From NCBI RefSeq assembly GCF_029846715.1, contig NZ_JARVWW010000012.1, positions 124,001 to 188,000 of the forward strand: a DNA stretch of 64,000 nucleotides. The letters run 5' to 3'. The notes under the pieces are model-generated. The model was not told the DNA's origin and searched no databases. It was given only the letters and a program-made list of their open reading frames with translations. This stretch comes from Bradyrhizobium nivariense. Its GTDB lineage: Bacteria; Pseudomonadota; Alphaproteobacteria; Rhizobiales; Xanthobacteraceae. Below are positions 27,257 to 34,974 of the stretch, one piece after another; within the stretch, counting starts at the first letter, position 1; each line of letters starts with the position of its first letter. Made by a program: the position numbers and the translations under genes.

Positions 27257-28141
27257 TCAGAGCCGATAGACGCGCATGGCGGTGGTTCTGAAAGCGGCTT
27301 CGCGCTGATCATCGCGCAGCGGCGCGGCGGCGGCACGGAACGCATCGATCAGCTCGCGGTAGCTGCTCCACAATTTCTCGATTGGAAAATTCGAGCCGAA
27401 CAGGCAGCGTTCGGCGCCGAAGATCGCAATCGTGTCGGTCAGGACGGATGCGATATGCGCGGGGTCGTTGCGGTGGATGAAGGTTCCGAGCCCCGACAGT
27501 TTCGACACGACGTTCGGGCAGGCGGCGAGGCGGGCCATCCCGGCGCGCCACGCCGCGCGGCCTGAGGGTGAAACGTCCTCCAGCATGCCGGCGTGCTGGA
27601 GGATAAAGGTCACTTTGGGGCAGGCTTCCACAAGGTGCGCGGCGTCCGGCATCTGCGGCGTGAACACCTGGAGGTCAAAACTCCAGCCGTAGTCCGCAAG
27701 GCAGGTGATGTTGCGCTGGATCACGGGATCGGTGCAGAGATCCGGCCGCGCGGCAAAGCGATAAAGCGGGTTCTCGTGCCAATGCAGTTGCATGCGGACG
27801 CCGCGTACGAGGGAATAGCGCTTCAGGCGGTCGAGTTGCGGACGCACGTCGTCCACTGAAAAATCGGCGTAAGCCACGATGGCATGCGGCCAGCCGTGCT
27901 CCTCGGCGGTCTGCTGCACCCAAGCGGCCTCGTCCTCGAAGCGGTCATTGGCCCAGTTGGTCTGGACATAGACCGAGCGGGTGACGCCGCTACCTTTGAG
28001 ATCGCCGAGATATTCCTCGATCGGGTAATCGCGCCGGATCGGCTCGTACGGACCGAAGATGCGCGGCTGCATCGGACCGACCAGCCAGGGCAGGTCGGCC
28101 TGGCGCCAGATATGATGGTGCCCATCGACGATGTCGGTCAC
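27257..28141 (-). CDS. amidohydrolase family protein (amidohydro_2 type)
   Basis: 294 residues. The N-terminal DGHHHIW (6-12) is the metal-binding HxH of the amidohydro_2 branch (fuconolactonase, pyrone-dicarboxylate lactonase). Later signatures are ACPKVTFILQHAG and ERCLFGSNFPIE, where the final metal-site residue, usually Asp in this branch, reads Ser-Asn. The GTG at 28141 has an AAAGGAGA ribosome-binding site and overlaps the stop of the VWA gene (GTGA, 28138-28141), so an upstream start inside that gene is unlikely. Probably hydrolyses a lactone or cyclic amide in the cytoplasm. Confidence 0.85.
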   Translation of the reverse strand: MTDIVDGHHHIWRQADLPWLVGPMQPRIFGPYEPIRRDYPIEEYLGDLKGSGVTRSVYVQTNWANDRFEDEAAWVQQTAEEHGWPHAIVAYADFSVDDVRPQLDRLKRYSLVRGVRMQLHWHENPLYRFAARPDLCTDPVIQRNITCLADYGWSFDLQVFTPQMPDAAHLVEACPKVTFILQHAGMLEDVSPSGRAAWRAGMARLAACPNVVSKLSGLGTFIHRNDPAHIASVLTDTIAIFGAERCLFGSNFPIEKLWSSYRELIDAFRAAAAPLRDDQREAAFRTTAMRVYRL

Positions 28142-29259
28142 GCAACTCTCCTTTGTCCCAGCGCCAGCACATGCGCGATGATCGACGCGCTCGATCCACC
28201 ATCGACGAGGTCGTCGACAAAGCGTTCGATCGCGACCAGCGCTTCGGTCTGCGGGCGAAAGCCGGGACCAGCCGCGAGCGGCGTCAGCCAGCTCACGCGC
28301 CACGCACGGCGCGATAGTTTCGCTACCGCATCGCGCAGCGCATCGGGTTCGCCGCGCTCCAGGCCGTCGGAAACGATGATCACGGCGGCGCCCCGCGCGT
28401 ATCCGCCGAAGCGGGGCACGGCGAGAAAGGCCTGAAGCGCATCGCCGATTCGGGTGCCGCCGTCCCAGTCGCTGACCAGATAGGCCGCGGCGTTGAGCGC
28501 CTGCTCGCGCCGCCTGAGACGCAACGGGCGGGTGATGCGGGTCAGCCGCGTGCCGAAGGTAAAGACCTCGACGTTGGGCGCCGCCTGCACCAGCGTGTGC
28601 GCGAGCTTCATATTCTCTTCGGTGCGGGTCTTCATCGAGCCGGAGACGTCAATCAGGAGCAACACCTTGCGTGGGCGCTGCCGCCGCTTCAAACGTCCCA
28701 GCCGAAGGACTTCGCCGTCGCTGCGAACGGAGTCGCGCAGGGTGCGGCGCAAATCGGCGTAGGGCCCGCGGCGGGCCCGCATGCGGCGATGGCCGCGCCG
28801 CTTCGGCAGCCGCCTGGGCGCCTCACGGGACAGCCGGCGCAGCGCATCGGTGCTCGAGAGCTGCGCAAAGCGGCGCTCGACCAGGGCTTCCGCGCGCGCA
28901 GCCGCGAGACCGGACTCGTTGGCCTCGTCCGACAACAGCGGCTCGTCGTCTCCGCGGGCCTCCTCTTGGAGCCGAACAGTCTCGTCGTCCTCCCCGTCAT
29001 CGACGCGTTCGATTGCCTCGTTTCCGCGAAAGTGCAGATCGAACAGCCGGTCGAACGTTGCACGACGCTCCGGCGGAGGCGCCAGGGTTGCGAGGGCTGC
29101 CTGCCGAATGTCTTCCAGGCTGCGGGGGCCGAGCAACGGGATCGCGGCCAGGAACGAGGTCGTCTGTTCCGGTGCGGCGGCAAATCTGTTGGTTCGCAAC
29201 AGCCCCACGAAGGAGATGAAGACACGCGCAGCGCGCGGCAGTTCGGATTCGGCGCTCAT
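28138..29259 (-). CDS. VWA-domain protein, CoxE-like
   Basis: 373 residues. An N-terminal CoxE-type helical part is followed by a strongly acidic segment (88-110) and a basic linker (150-198), then a von Willebrand A domain beginning at KVLLLIDVSGSMKTR with the MIDAS motif Asp204-x-Ser206-x-Ser208. CoxE works with the MoxR ATPase CoxD in maturing CO dehydrogenase's active site; here the MoxR gene directly precedes it (ATGA overlap, 29256-29259), and molybdenum-hydroxylase genes are upstream. Likely role: ATPase partner that inserts or remodels the cofactor of that enzyme. Confidence 0.88.
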   Translation of the reverse strand: MSAESELPRAARVFISFVGLLRTNRFAAAPEQTTSFLAAIPLLGPRSLEDIRQAALATLAPPPERRATFDRLFDLHFRGNEAIERVDDGEDDETVRLQEEARGDDEPLLSDEANESGLAAARAEALVERRFAQLSSTDALRRLSREAPRRLPKRRGHRRMRARRGPYADLRRTLRDSVRSDGEVLRLGRLKRRQRPRKVLLLIDVSGSMKTRTEENMKLAHTLVQAAPNVEVFTFGTRLTRITRPLRLRRREQALNAAAYLVSDWDGGTRIGDALQAFLAVPRFGGYARGAAVIIVSDGLERGEPDALRDAVAKLSRRAWRVSWLTPLAAGPGFRPQTEALVAIERFVDDLVDGGSSASIIAHVLALGQRRVA

Positions 29260-30137
29260 GCAGAGGCCTCCGCCAGCAGGGCGTCGAGGCGCGGCGAAAT
29301 GAAGTGGAGATCCTCCTCGTCTTTCAGGGCAACGCCGATCGAGCGCCTGAAGGCATCGGGCCAGCGTGCGCCGCCCTTGTGCAGCAGCGTGGCGGCTTCA
29401 GCCCAGTCGACGGCCTCGGCAATCCCGGGCGCCTTGCTTAGCGGCTCGCGTCGCAGCTTCTCGACGGCCGCGACGACGGCTCGCGCGGTCCCCTCGGCAA
29501 CGCTGGAGGCGCGCATCATCACGATGCGTGCTTCGCGCTCGGCGGAGGGATAGTCGATCCAGTGATAGACGCACCGCCTCCGCAAGGCTTCATGAAGATC
29601 CCGCGTGCGGTTTGAGGTCAGTACCACGACCGGGCGCTCCGAGGCGCGCACCGTACCGCGCTCTGGGATCGAGATCTGGAAGTCGGACAGAAACTCGAGC
29701 AGGAAGGCTTCGAACTCCTGGTCGGCGCGATCGATTTCGTCGATCAGCAGCACAGTTGAGTCAGGCGCGCGCAGCGTCGCCAGCATCGGTCGCTCGATCA
29801 GAAATGCTTCGCCGTAGATATCGATGCTCTCATCGCCGGCCTGGCGGATTGCGAGCATCTGGCGCGGATAGTTCCATTCGTAGAGCGCGGCGGACGCGTC
29901 GATGCCTTCGTAGCATTGCAGGCGGATCAGGCGGCGGCCGAGTACAGCGGCAATGGCTTTGGCGGCCTCGGTCTTGCCGACGCCCGGCGCACCTTCGAGC
30001 AGCAATGGCTTGCCGAGTGCCAGCCCGAGATAGGCCGCGGTGGCTAGCCCCTCGTCGGCGAGGTAATAGGCCGCCCGAAGCGCCTTCTCCAGTGCCTCGG
30101 GACTGTCGATGCCGACGATGTTGCTGCGGACGGCCAT
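29256..30137 (-). CDS. MoxR-family AAA+ ATPase, CoxD-like
   Basis: 293 residues. Walker A GAPGVGKT (49-56), Walker B VLLIDEIDRA (129-138), sensor 1 LTSNRTRDLHEALRRRC and the arginine-finger region fit MoxR chaperone ATPases. CoxD-type relatives mature molybdenum hydroxylases together with a VWA protein, the next gene. The ATG at 30137 has a GAGG ribosome-binding site; longer frames upstream have no family character. It starts 7 bases from the end of the Mo-subunit gene, consistent with a maturation pair made in proportion to the enzyme. Confidence 0.9.
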   Translation of the reverse strand: MAVRSNIVGIDSPEALEKALRAAYYLADEGLATAAYLGLALGKPLLLEGAPGVGKTEAAKAIAAVLGRRLIRLQCYEGIDASAALYEWNYPRQMLAIRQAGDESIDIYGEAFLIERPMLATLRAPDSTVLLIDEIDRADQEFEAFLLEFLSDFQISIPERGTVRASERPVVVLTSNRTRDLHEALRRRCVYHWIDYPSAEREARIVMMRASSVAEGTARAVVAAVEKLRREPLSKAPGIAEAVDWAEAATLLHKGGARWPDAFRRSIGVALKDEEDLHFISPRLDALLAEASA

Positions 30138-30144
30138 CGAGACC

Positions 30145-31167
30145 TCAGCGCCGCGCCTGAGGGCGCGCGCCGCCCTCGGCCTTGATCGCGCGCAGCACCT
30201 TCTCCGGCGTAATCGGCAAATCGTCGATGCGGACACCGACGGCGTTGAAGATGGCGTTCGCAACGGCCGGCAATACGGGATTCGCGCACATTTCGCCGGG
30301 GCCCTTGGCGCCGAAGGGGCCATCGGGAGCGGGGCGTTCCAACACGGCGATGTCGTGCGGACAGATGTCGCCAGGACCAGGCATGACATATTCGACGAAG
30401 TCGCGAGGGCCGTGGATAGGGTCGGGATAATAGGGTTCGGGCGTCTCGTAGAGCGCGTGGCTGACGCCCATCCAGGCGCCGCCGACGAGCTGTTGCTCGA
30501 CCAAGCGCGGATTGAGCGCGCGGCCGAGCTCATAGGCAGAGTCCATGCGGATCATCGTGACCTCGCCGGTCTCGTCGTCGACCTCGACCTCGGCGACAAG
30601 ACAGGCATGGGCGTAGCAGGTCGCCGGCGACATCTCGCCGGTCTCGGGGTCGACGTTCGACAGCGGCACCAGGAAGATGCCACGGCCCGCGATGGTCTTG
30701 CCCTGTTTGAACTGCGCGGCGATGGCGACGTCCTTTGTGGAAATCGAGCGGTGCGGCGCGCCCTTGACGTGGATGTTGCCACGCCCGTCGGTTTCGAGAT
30801 CGGCGGCATTGACCTCGAGCTCCTCGGCTGCGGCCTCCATCATCACGCCGCGCGCCTCGCGCGCCGCCGCCATCACGGCATTGCCGACGCGATGGGTGCC
30901 GCGCGAGGCGAACGAGCCCATGCAATGCGGGCCGGTGTCGGAATCGGCGGTGTCGACATAGACGTCCTCGACGGGCACGCCGAGCGTCTCTGCGCAGATC
31001 TGCCGCGTTACCGACTTCATGCCCTGGCCGAGATCAATCGAGGATAGCGCCACGGTGAATTTACCGCTTGGATTGGAATGAACCAGGGCCTGGCTGGGAT
31101 CGCCGCCGAGGTTCATGCCGATGGGATAGTTGACCGACGCGATGCCGCGTCCGCGATGTCGGGTCAT
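30145..31167 (-). CDS. molybdenum hydroxylase large subunit, C-terminal half (split gene)
   Basis: 340 residues equal to the second molybdopterin-binding half of a xanthine-dehydrogenase-family large subunit. It starts at GRGIASVNYP, the point where the family's second Mo-pterin domain begins, and includes DLGQGMKSVTRQICAETLG, SFASRGTHRVGNA and the catalytic glutamate Glu292 in GAKGPGEMCANP. It is not a frameshift product: the ATG at 31167 has its own perfect AGGAGG ribosome-binding site (31175-31180) and the preceding gene stops 1 base upstream in another frame. Must pair with the N-terminal half to form an active site. Confidence 0.87.
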   Translation of the reverse strand: MTRHRGRGIASVNYPIGMNLGGDPSQALVHSNPSGKFTVALSSIDLGQGMKSVTRQICAETLGVPVEDVYVDTADSDTGPHCMGSFASRGTHRVGNAVMAAAREARGVMMEAAAEELEVNAADLETDGRGNIHVKGAPHRSISTKDVAIAAQFKQGKTIAGRGIFLVPLSNVDPETGEMSPATCYAHACLVAEVEVDDETGEVTMIRMDSAYELGRALNPRLVEQQLVGGAWMGVSHALYETPEPYYPDPIHGPRDFVEYVMPGPGDICPHDIAVLERPAPDGPFGAKGPGEMCANPVLPAVANAIFNAVGVRIDDLPITPEKVLRAIKAEGGARPQARR

Positions 31168-31168
31168 C

Positions 31169-32764
31169 TCAACGCCTCCTGGTGCCGAACACGGATGAGA
31201 ATCGACCCGCCCCATGCGAGGGCGACGCCGGTCGCGGTGACGGCGGCGAGGGCGGCGCGGGTGGTGGGGGCTCGCGCGGTGGTTCGTGCAACGCGGCCGT
31301 CGGCAGGCGATCATAGGTCGTGCGCTGCTGTGCGGGCGCGGTTGTCGCTGCGTAGGCGTCGGCAGGCGTCCGTGGGATAGCGGCACGGCTGCCGCCACCG
31401 TCCTTGCGGGAGGAGGCGCGCTTGAACTCGTCGCGGATCGGCCATTTGGCTTTCTCGGCAGCGATCTGGACGCACTCGATCAGCGCGGTGTTCTTGGCCT
31501 CGCGCCGGTGCGCCTTCATGTCGCCGTCGCGATAGGCATTGAGGATGCGGAACTCCATCGGATCCATGCCGACGAGGTTCGCGAGCTTGTCCATCTGGCA
31601 CTCGATCGCAAAATCCATTGCGGTGACGCCGAAGCCGCGCATCGCGGTCGCCGGCGTGCGGTTGGTGAAGACGCAGTAGACGTCACCATAGACGTTCGGG
31701 ATGGTGTAGGGCCCTGGCAGGTGGGCTGCGCATTTCACCGCGGCATAGCTCGAGAGCCGCGTATATGCGCCGCTGTCGAAATAGGCGCGGACCTTTCGCG
31801 CGACGACTCGGCCGTCGCGCATCACGCCATCCTTGATGTAGATGCGCTCGGCGCCACGCGGCGGGCCGTATTGCATCTCTTCTTCGCGTCCGAACACGTA
31901 GCGCACGGGACGTCCCGTCAGCATCGCACCGAGGATGCAGAGCGGCTCGGTCAGGGTATCGACTTTGCCGCCAAAGCCCCCGCCGACGGTGCCGCCGATG
32001 AAGTGGAAAGTGTTGGAGGGGACGTCGAGGATCTTGGCGCAGGTGTCGACCGAGAAGAACAGTGCCTGCGTCGACGTATAGACGACATAGCGCCCGTTGG
32101 TGTCGGGCGCCGCGATCGATCCGTTGGTTTCGGTCGGCGCGTGCTCGATAGGCGACATCTGGTAGCGCTGTTCGAGCACGTGATCGGCGGTCGCGAGTGC
32201 GGCATCGGCGTCGCCGAAGCGGAGCTTCTGGTGGTCATAGACGTCGTGATAAATGAAGGCATTCTTCGGATAAGTATCGTTGACGACTGGTGCGCCGGCC
32301 TTCAGCGCATCTTCAACGTCGAACACGGCTGGCAGCGGTTCATAGTCGATCCGCACCTTCGTGATCGCCTCGAAGGCCTCGCGCTCGCTGTCGGCGACGA
32401 TGGCCAGGATCGGTTCACCCTTGTAGCGGACCTTGTCGACGGCCAGCGACGGCTCGTCGTCCTTACCGAAATTGATCAGGCTCAAAAGCGTATTAAGGTT
32501 GCGGGGCACGTCGGAGCCGCGGATGATCCGGCGCACGCCGGCTGAGCGCTCGGCGTCCGCGGTGTCGATCCGCCGGATCCTTGCATGCGAATGGGTCGAG
32601 CGGACGACTTTCAGGTGCAGCATGCCCTGGAGCTTGTGGTCGTTGAAATAGCTCGATGTGCCCGTGACATGGCCGAGCATGTCCTGGCGCTGTGTGCCCT
32701 TGCCGATCTCCTTGAGATTGTCGTCGCGCTCGTCGGCGAAAATGTCTTTGCGTAGTTCCAGCAT
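31169..32764 (-). CDS. molybdenum hydroxylase large subunit, N-terminal half (split gene)
   Basis: 531 residues. The substrate-entry/aldehyde-oxidase 'hammerhead' domain (about 25-140) and first Mo-pterin domain are present, with GGTVGGGFGGK (257-267) and the active-site MRGFG (375-379), which is the xanthine/aromatic hydroxylase form and not the CSFR of form I CO dehydrogenase. After residue 440 homology stops and a tail rich in Ala, Pro and Arg follows (Pro-rich 495-516), ending just before the separate C-terminal-half gene. Start ATG at 32764, 11 bases after the 2Fe-2S gene. Together the two chains hydroxylate a ring carbon, using water. Confidence 0.86.
   Translation of the reverse strand: MLELRKDIFADERDDNLKEIGKGTQRQDMLGHVTGTSSYFNDHKLQGMLHLKVVRSTHSHARIRRIDTADAERSAGVRRIIRGSDVPRNLNTLLSLINFGKDDEPSLAVDKVRYKGEPILAIVADSEREAFEAITKVRIDYEPLPAVFDVEDALKAGAPVVNDTYPKNAFIYHDVYDHQKLRFGDADAALATADHVLEQRYQMSPIEHAPTETNGSIAAPDTNGRYVVYTSTQALFFSVDTCAKILDVPSNTFHFIGGTVGGGFGGKVDTLTEPLCILGAMLTGRPVRYVFGREEEMQYGPPRGAERIYIKDGVMRDGRVVARKVRAYFDSGAYTRLSSYAAVKCAAHLPGPYTIPNVYGDVYCVFTNRTPATAMRGFGVTAMDFAIECQMDKLANLVGMDPMEFRILNAYRDGDMKAHRREAKNTALIECVQIAAEKAKWPIRDEFKRASSRKDGGGSRAAIPRTPADAYAATTAPAQQRTTYDRLPTAALHEPPREPPPPAPPSPPSPRPASPSHGAGRFSSVFGTRRR
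31175..31180 (-). promoter_or_regulatory. strong Shine-Dalgarno for the C-terminal Mo-subunit half
   Basis: AGGAGG on the minus strand, 7 bases before the ATG at 31167. It lies within the last codons of the N-terminal-half gene and shows that the second half is initiated independently. Confidence 0.8.
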
Positions 32765-32775
32765 GATCTGGTCCT

Positions 32776-33252
32776 TCAGGCGCTGGCCCGGCCGCCGGAG
32801 GCGGCGAGGATTGCGTTGATGATCGGCTCGTAGCCGGTGCAGCGGCAGATGTTGCCGGAGATCGCCTCGACGACTTCGGCGCGGCTCGGGGAGGGATTGC
32901 GGTCGAGCAGTGCCTTGGCAGCCATCAGCATGCCCGGCGTGCAATAGCCGCACTGGGCGGCAAAATTCTCGGCGAAAGCGCGTTGCAGCGGATGCAGGTT
33001 GGGTCCCTGCTTCAGGCTATCCAGCGTCTCGACGGAACGGCCGGCGACGGTCTCGGCCAGCGTCAGACAGGAGAGATGGAGCTCGCCGTCGATCAGGACA
33101 CTGCACGTGCCGCAGCCCCCCTGTCCGCAGCCGAACTTCGGCGTCATGTCGCCGATCAATTCGCGAAGCGCAACGAGCAGGTTGGTGCCGCCATCAACGA
33201 AAATGGCGACATCGCTGCCATTGTGACGAAATTGCAGGGCAGTCTTGGCCAT
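32776..33252 (-). CDS. molybdenum hydroxylase 2Fe-2S subunit
   Basis: 158 residues, standard for the small iron-sulfur subunit. The plant-ferredoxin-type cluster ligands are Cys42, Cys47, Cys50 and Cys62; the second cluster ligands are Cys101, Cys104, Cys136 and Cys138 (CGYC and CRC motifs). All eight are present. Passes electrons from the molybdenum centre to FAD. Lies between the FAD subunit gene (5-base gap) and the N-terminal Mo-subunit gene. Confidence 0.95.
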   Translation of the reverse strand: MAKTALQFRHNGSDVAIFVDGGTNLLVALRELIGDMTPKFGCGQGGCGTCSVLIDGELHLSCLTLAETVAGRSVETLDSLKQGPNLHPLQRAFAENFAAQCGYCTPGMLMAAKALLDRNPSPSRAEVVEAISGNICRCTGYEPIINAILAASGGRASA

Positions 33253-33257
33253 GCGAT

Positions 33258-34076
33258 CTATTCCTGACCCAAGAGAAGACGACGCAGATGTACCCCGACG
33301 ATCTCGCGGCGGTACCAGGCGCTGCCGAGCGCGTTGTCAGACGGCGATGTTCCTTCCGCGGCTGCAGAGGCTGCGGCCGCAACGGTCGCGGCATCGAGCG
33401 AGCGGCCTTCCAGAGCGCGTTCGGCCGCCCGCGCACGAATTTGCGTCGGCGCCATCGATCCCAACGCAATTCGCGCCCCGGCGATCCGTCCGCCACTGAT
33501 AGGCAGGTGTGCGGCGAGCGTGATGACCGAGCCGCCCTTGGGCTTGATCCGTGCGATCTTGCGGTAGCGGAAAGCCTCCGCGCGTGTCGGTCGCGTGCAC
33601 GACACCGACATCACGAGCGTGCCCGCCTGCCTCTCGCGCGACTGCAAGAACTCCTCAATTGGAATGTCGCGCGATCCAAAGCCGCCTTGCAGGGCCACCG
33701 TGGCGTCGAGCGCAAGCAGGGCGACAGTGAAATCGCCATAGGGATTGGGTGCGAACAGATTGCCACCCACCGTACCCATGTTGCGCACCGCCGGGCCACC
33801 AATCGAGCGGGCAGGAGCGTGCAGGAAAGCGAGGTCGCGCTCGCCTAGAATCCTGGCGAAAGTCACGCCAGCACCCAGTGTGATCCGCGGGCCGGATGGG
33901 TCGATGCGCGTCAAGGCATGGTCATTGGCGCGCACGACGGTCGAGATCGAGATGTCGCCTTCGTTCAGTGCGCGCATCACGAGCGTGCCGCCGCCGAGAT
34001 AGCGCGCGTTGCGATCGGACGACAGCGCGGCAGCGGCCTCGCTCGAGCTCGTGAAGGTCTTCACCGTCACAGTCAT
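33258..34076 (-). CDS. molybdenum hydroxylase FAD-binding subunit
   Basis: 272 residues of the CO-dehydrogenase/xanthine-dehydrogenase medium-subunit family. FAD pyrophosphate contacts are GGGTLVM (28-34) and TVGGN (102-106), and a C-terminal CO_deh_flav_C domain starts near 180. No 4Fe-4S insertion, unlike 4-hydroxybenzoyl-CoA reductase. The ATG at 34076 follows AAGGAGG (34087-34093) and overlaps the stop of the SRPBCC gene (34073). The frame open further upstream lacks family character. Confidence 0.92.
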   Translation of the reverse strand: MTVTVKTFTSSSEAAAALSSDRNARYLGGGTLVMRALNEGDISISTVVRANDHALTRIDPSGPRITLGAGVTFARILGERDLAFLHAPARSIGGPAVRNMGTVGGNLFAPNPYGDFTVALLALDATVALQGGFGSRDIPIEEFLQSRERQAGTLVMSVSCTRPTRAEAFRYRKIARIKPKGGSVITLAAHLPISGGRIAGARIALGSMAPTQIRARAAERALEGRSLDAATVAAAASAAAEGTSPSDNALGSAWYRREIVGVHLRRLLLGQE

Positions 34077-34522
34077 GTTGACACGGCCTCCTTGAGATGC
34101 CGACGGATCGCTTCGAATCCCGCTTGGTAAATGTCTTCCGAGACCATGTGGGTGATGCGGTCCTTGTCCTCCGGCCGCGTCGAGAAGCGGGATTCCCAGT
34201 GCCAGAAGGTACGGTCGCCGTCCGTCACGGGCAGCAGGCGGACGTGGGCTACGTAGTTGAACATCGGGACCGGCGTATCGAGCAGGCAATAGCTGAAGGT
34301 CCGCTCCAGATCCGACAGCGTCAGCAATTGCTCGCGCAGCTCCGAGCCGTCCTGCAGCTTGAAGCGCCTGACACAGCCGATCTTGTCTGAGGGCTGCGCG
34401 CGCTCGATCGTGGAGGCCGCGACCGCCGGATGCCAGCGATCATGCCCGTTGAAATCGCGCAGCACGGCCCATACGGAGCCGGTCGGCGCATCCAGGATCG
34501 TGCTCTTGACGACATGCGGCAC
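34073..34522 (-). CDS. SRPBCC-family protein (polyketide cyclase/START-like), copy 2
   Basis: 149 residues of the Polyketide_cyc2/SRPBCC helix-grip fold, a hydrophobic-ligand pocket. Conserved pieces shared with the upstream gene are FNGxxxWHPA, PSDKIGCVR and PVTDGDxTF. I choose the GTG at 34522: GGAGG at 34532-34536 gives 9-base spacing, and the N-terminus then aligns residue for residue with the paralogue, whereas the GTG at 34531 is too close. By analogy with CoxG, an SRPBCC protein of CO dehydrogenase clusters that links the enzyme to the membrane, it may carry a substrate or quinone. No C-terminal membrane anchor is visible. Confidence 0.85.
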   Translation of the reverse strand: MPHVVKSTILDAPTGSVWAVLRDFNGHDRWHPAVAASTIERAQPSDKIGCVRRFKLQDGSELREQLLTLSDLERTFSYCLLDTPVPMFNYVAHVRLLPVTDGDRTFWHWESRFSTRPEDKDRITHMVSEDIYQAGFEAIRRHLKEAVST

Positions 34523-34527
34523 GGCGC

Positions 34528-34965
34528 TCACCCTCCGAACTGGCGCTTGAGGGCGTCGAAGCCGCCCTGGAACACGCCGCCGCCGATATTGCCGACCAGC
34601 TCCGTCTCGCGTTCGGGGGCGCAGTCGAACTCGGCGGTCCACTCCATGAAGGTCTGGTCGCCATCCGTGACCGGCGTCAGCCGCAGCGTCGCGACGTAGT
34701 TCTCGACCCCCATCGGGGATTCGAGGATCGAGTAGGTGCAGAACATGTCGTAATCGGACAGGCCGAGCAGCTTTTCCCGGATACGATCGCCGTTGCGCAG
34801 ACGAAAATCCCTGACGCAGCCGATCTTGTCGGAGGGCTCGCCGCCCTCGATGCGGCTTTCCGCAATCGCGGGATGCCAGTTTGGCAGACCGTTGAAGTCG
34901 CGCACCCGCGCCCAGACGCGGTCGTTGCGCGCGTTGACGACGGTTGAGACGTAGACGCGGGCCAT
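34528..34965 (-). CDS. SRPBCC-family protein (polyketide cyclase/START-like), copy 1
   Basis: 145 residues, same fold and same conserved segments as the next gene, clearly a tandem duplicate. It differs in the loop around 85-95 (ESPMGVENY against DTPVPMFNY), which lines the ligand pocket in this fold, so the two may bind different ligands or form a heterodimer. Follows the flotillin gene by 9 bases and precedes its paralogue by 5. Confidence 0.85.
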   Translation of the reverse strand: MARVYVSTVVNARNDRVWARVRDFNGLPNWHPAIAESRIEGGEPSDKIGCVRDFRLRNGDRIREKLLGLSDYDMFCTYSILESPMGVENYVATLRLTPVTDGDQTFMEWTAEFDCAPERETELVGNIGGGVFQGGFDALKRQFGG

Positions 34966-34974
34966 GGTGCGACC

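Noticed and set aside
31165..31185. Sequencing frameshift joining the two molybdenum-subunit halves
   Set aside because: The second gene has a perfect AGGAGG at ideal spacing and its own ATG, and the first has a long non-homologous tail, which a simple base error would not create.
30145..32764. Form I CO dehydrogenase (coxL)
   Set aside because: The active-site loop reads MRGFG instead of the CSFR-containing motif, and the large subunit is split; the neighbouring CoxD/E-like genes alone do not make it CO dehydrogenase.
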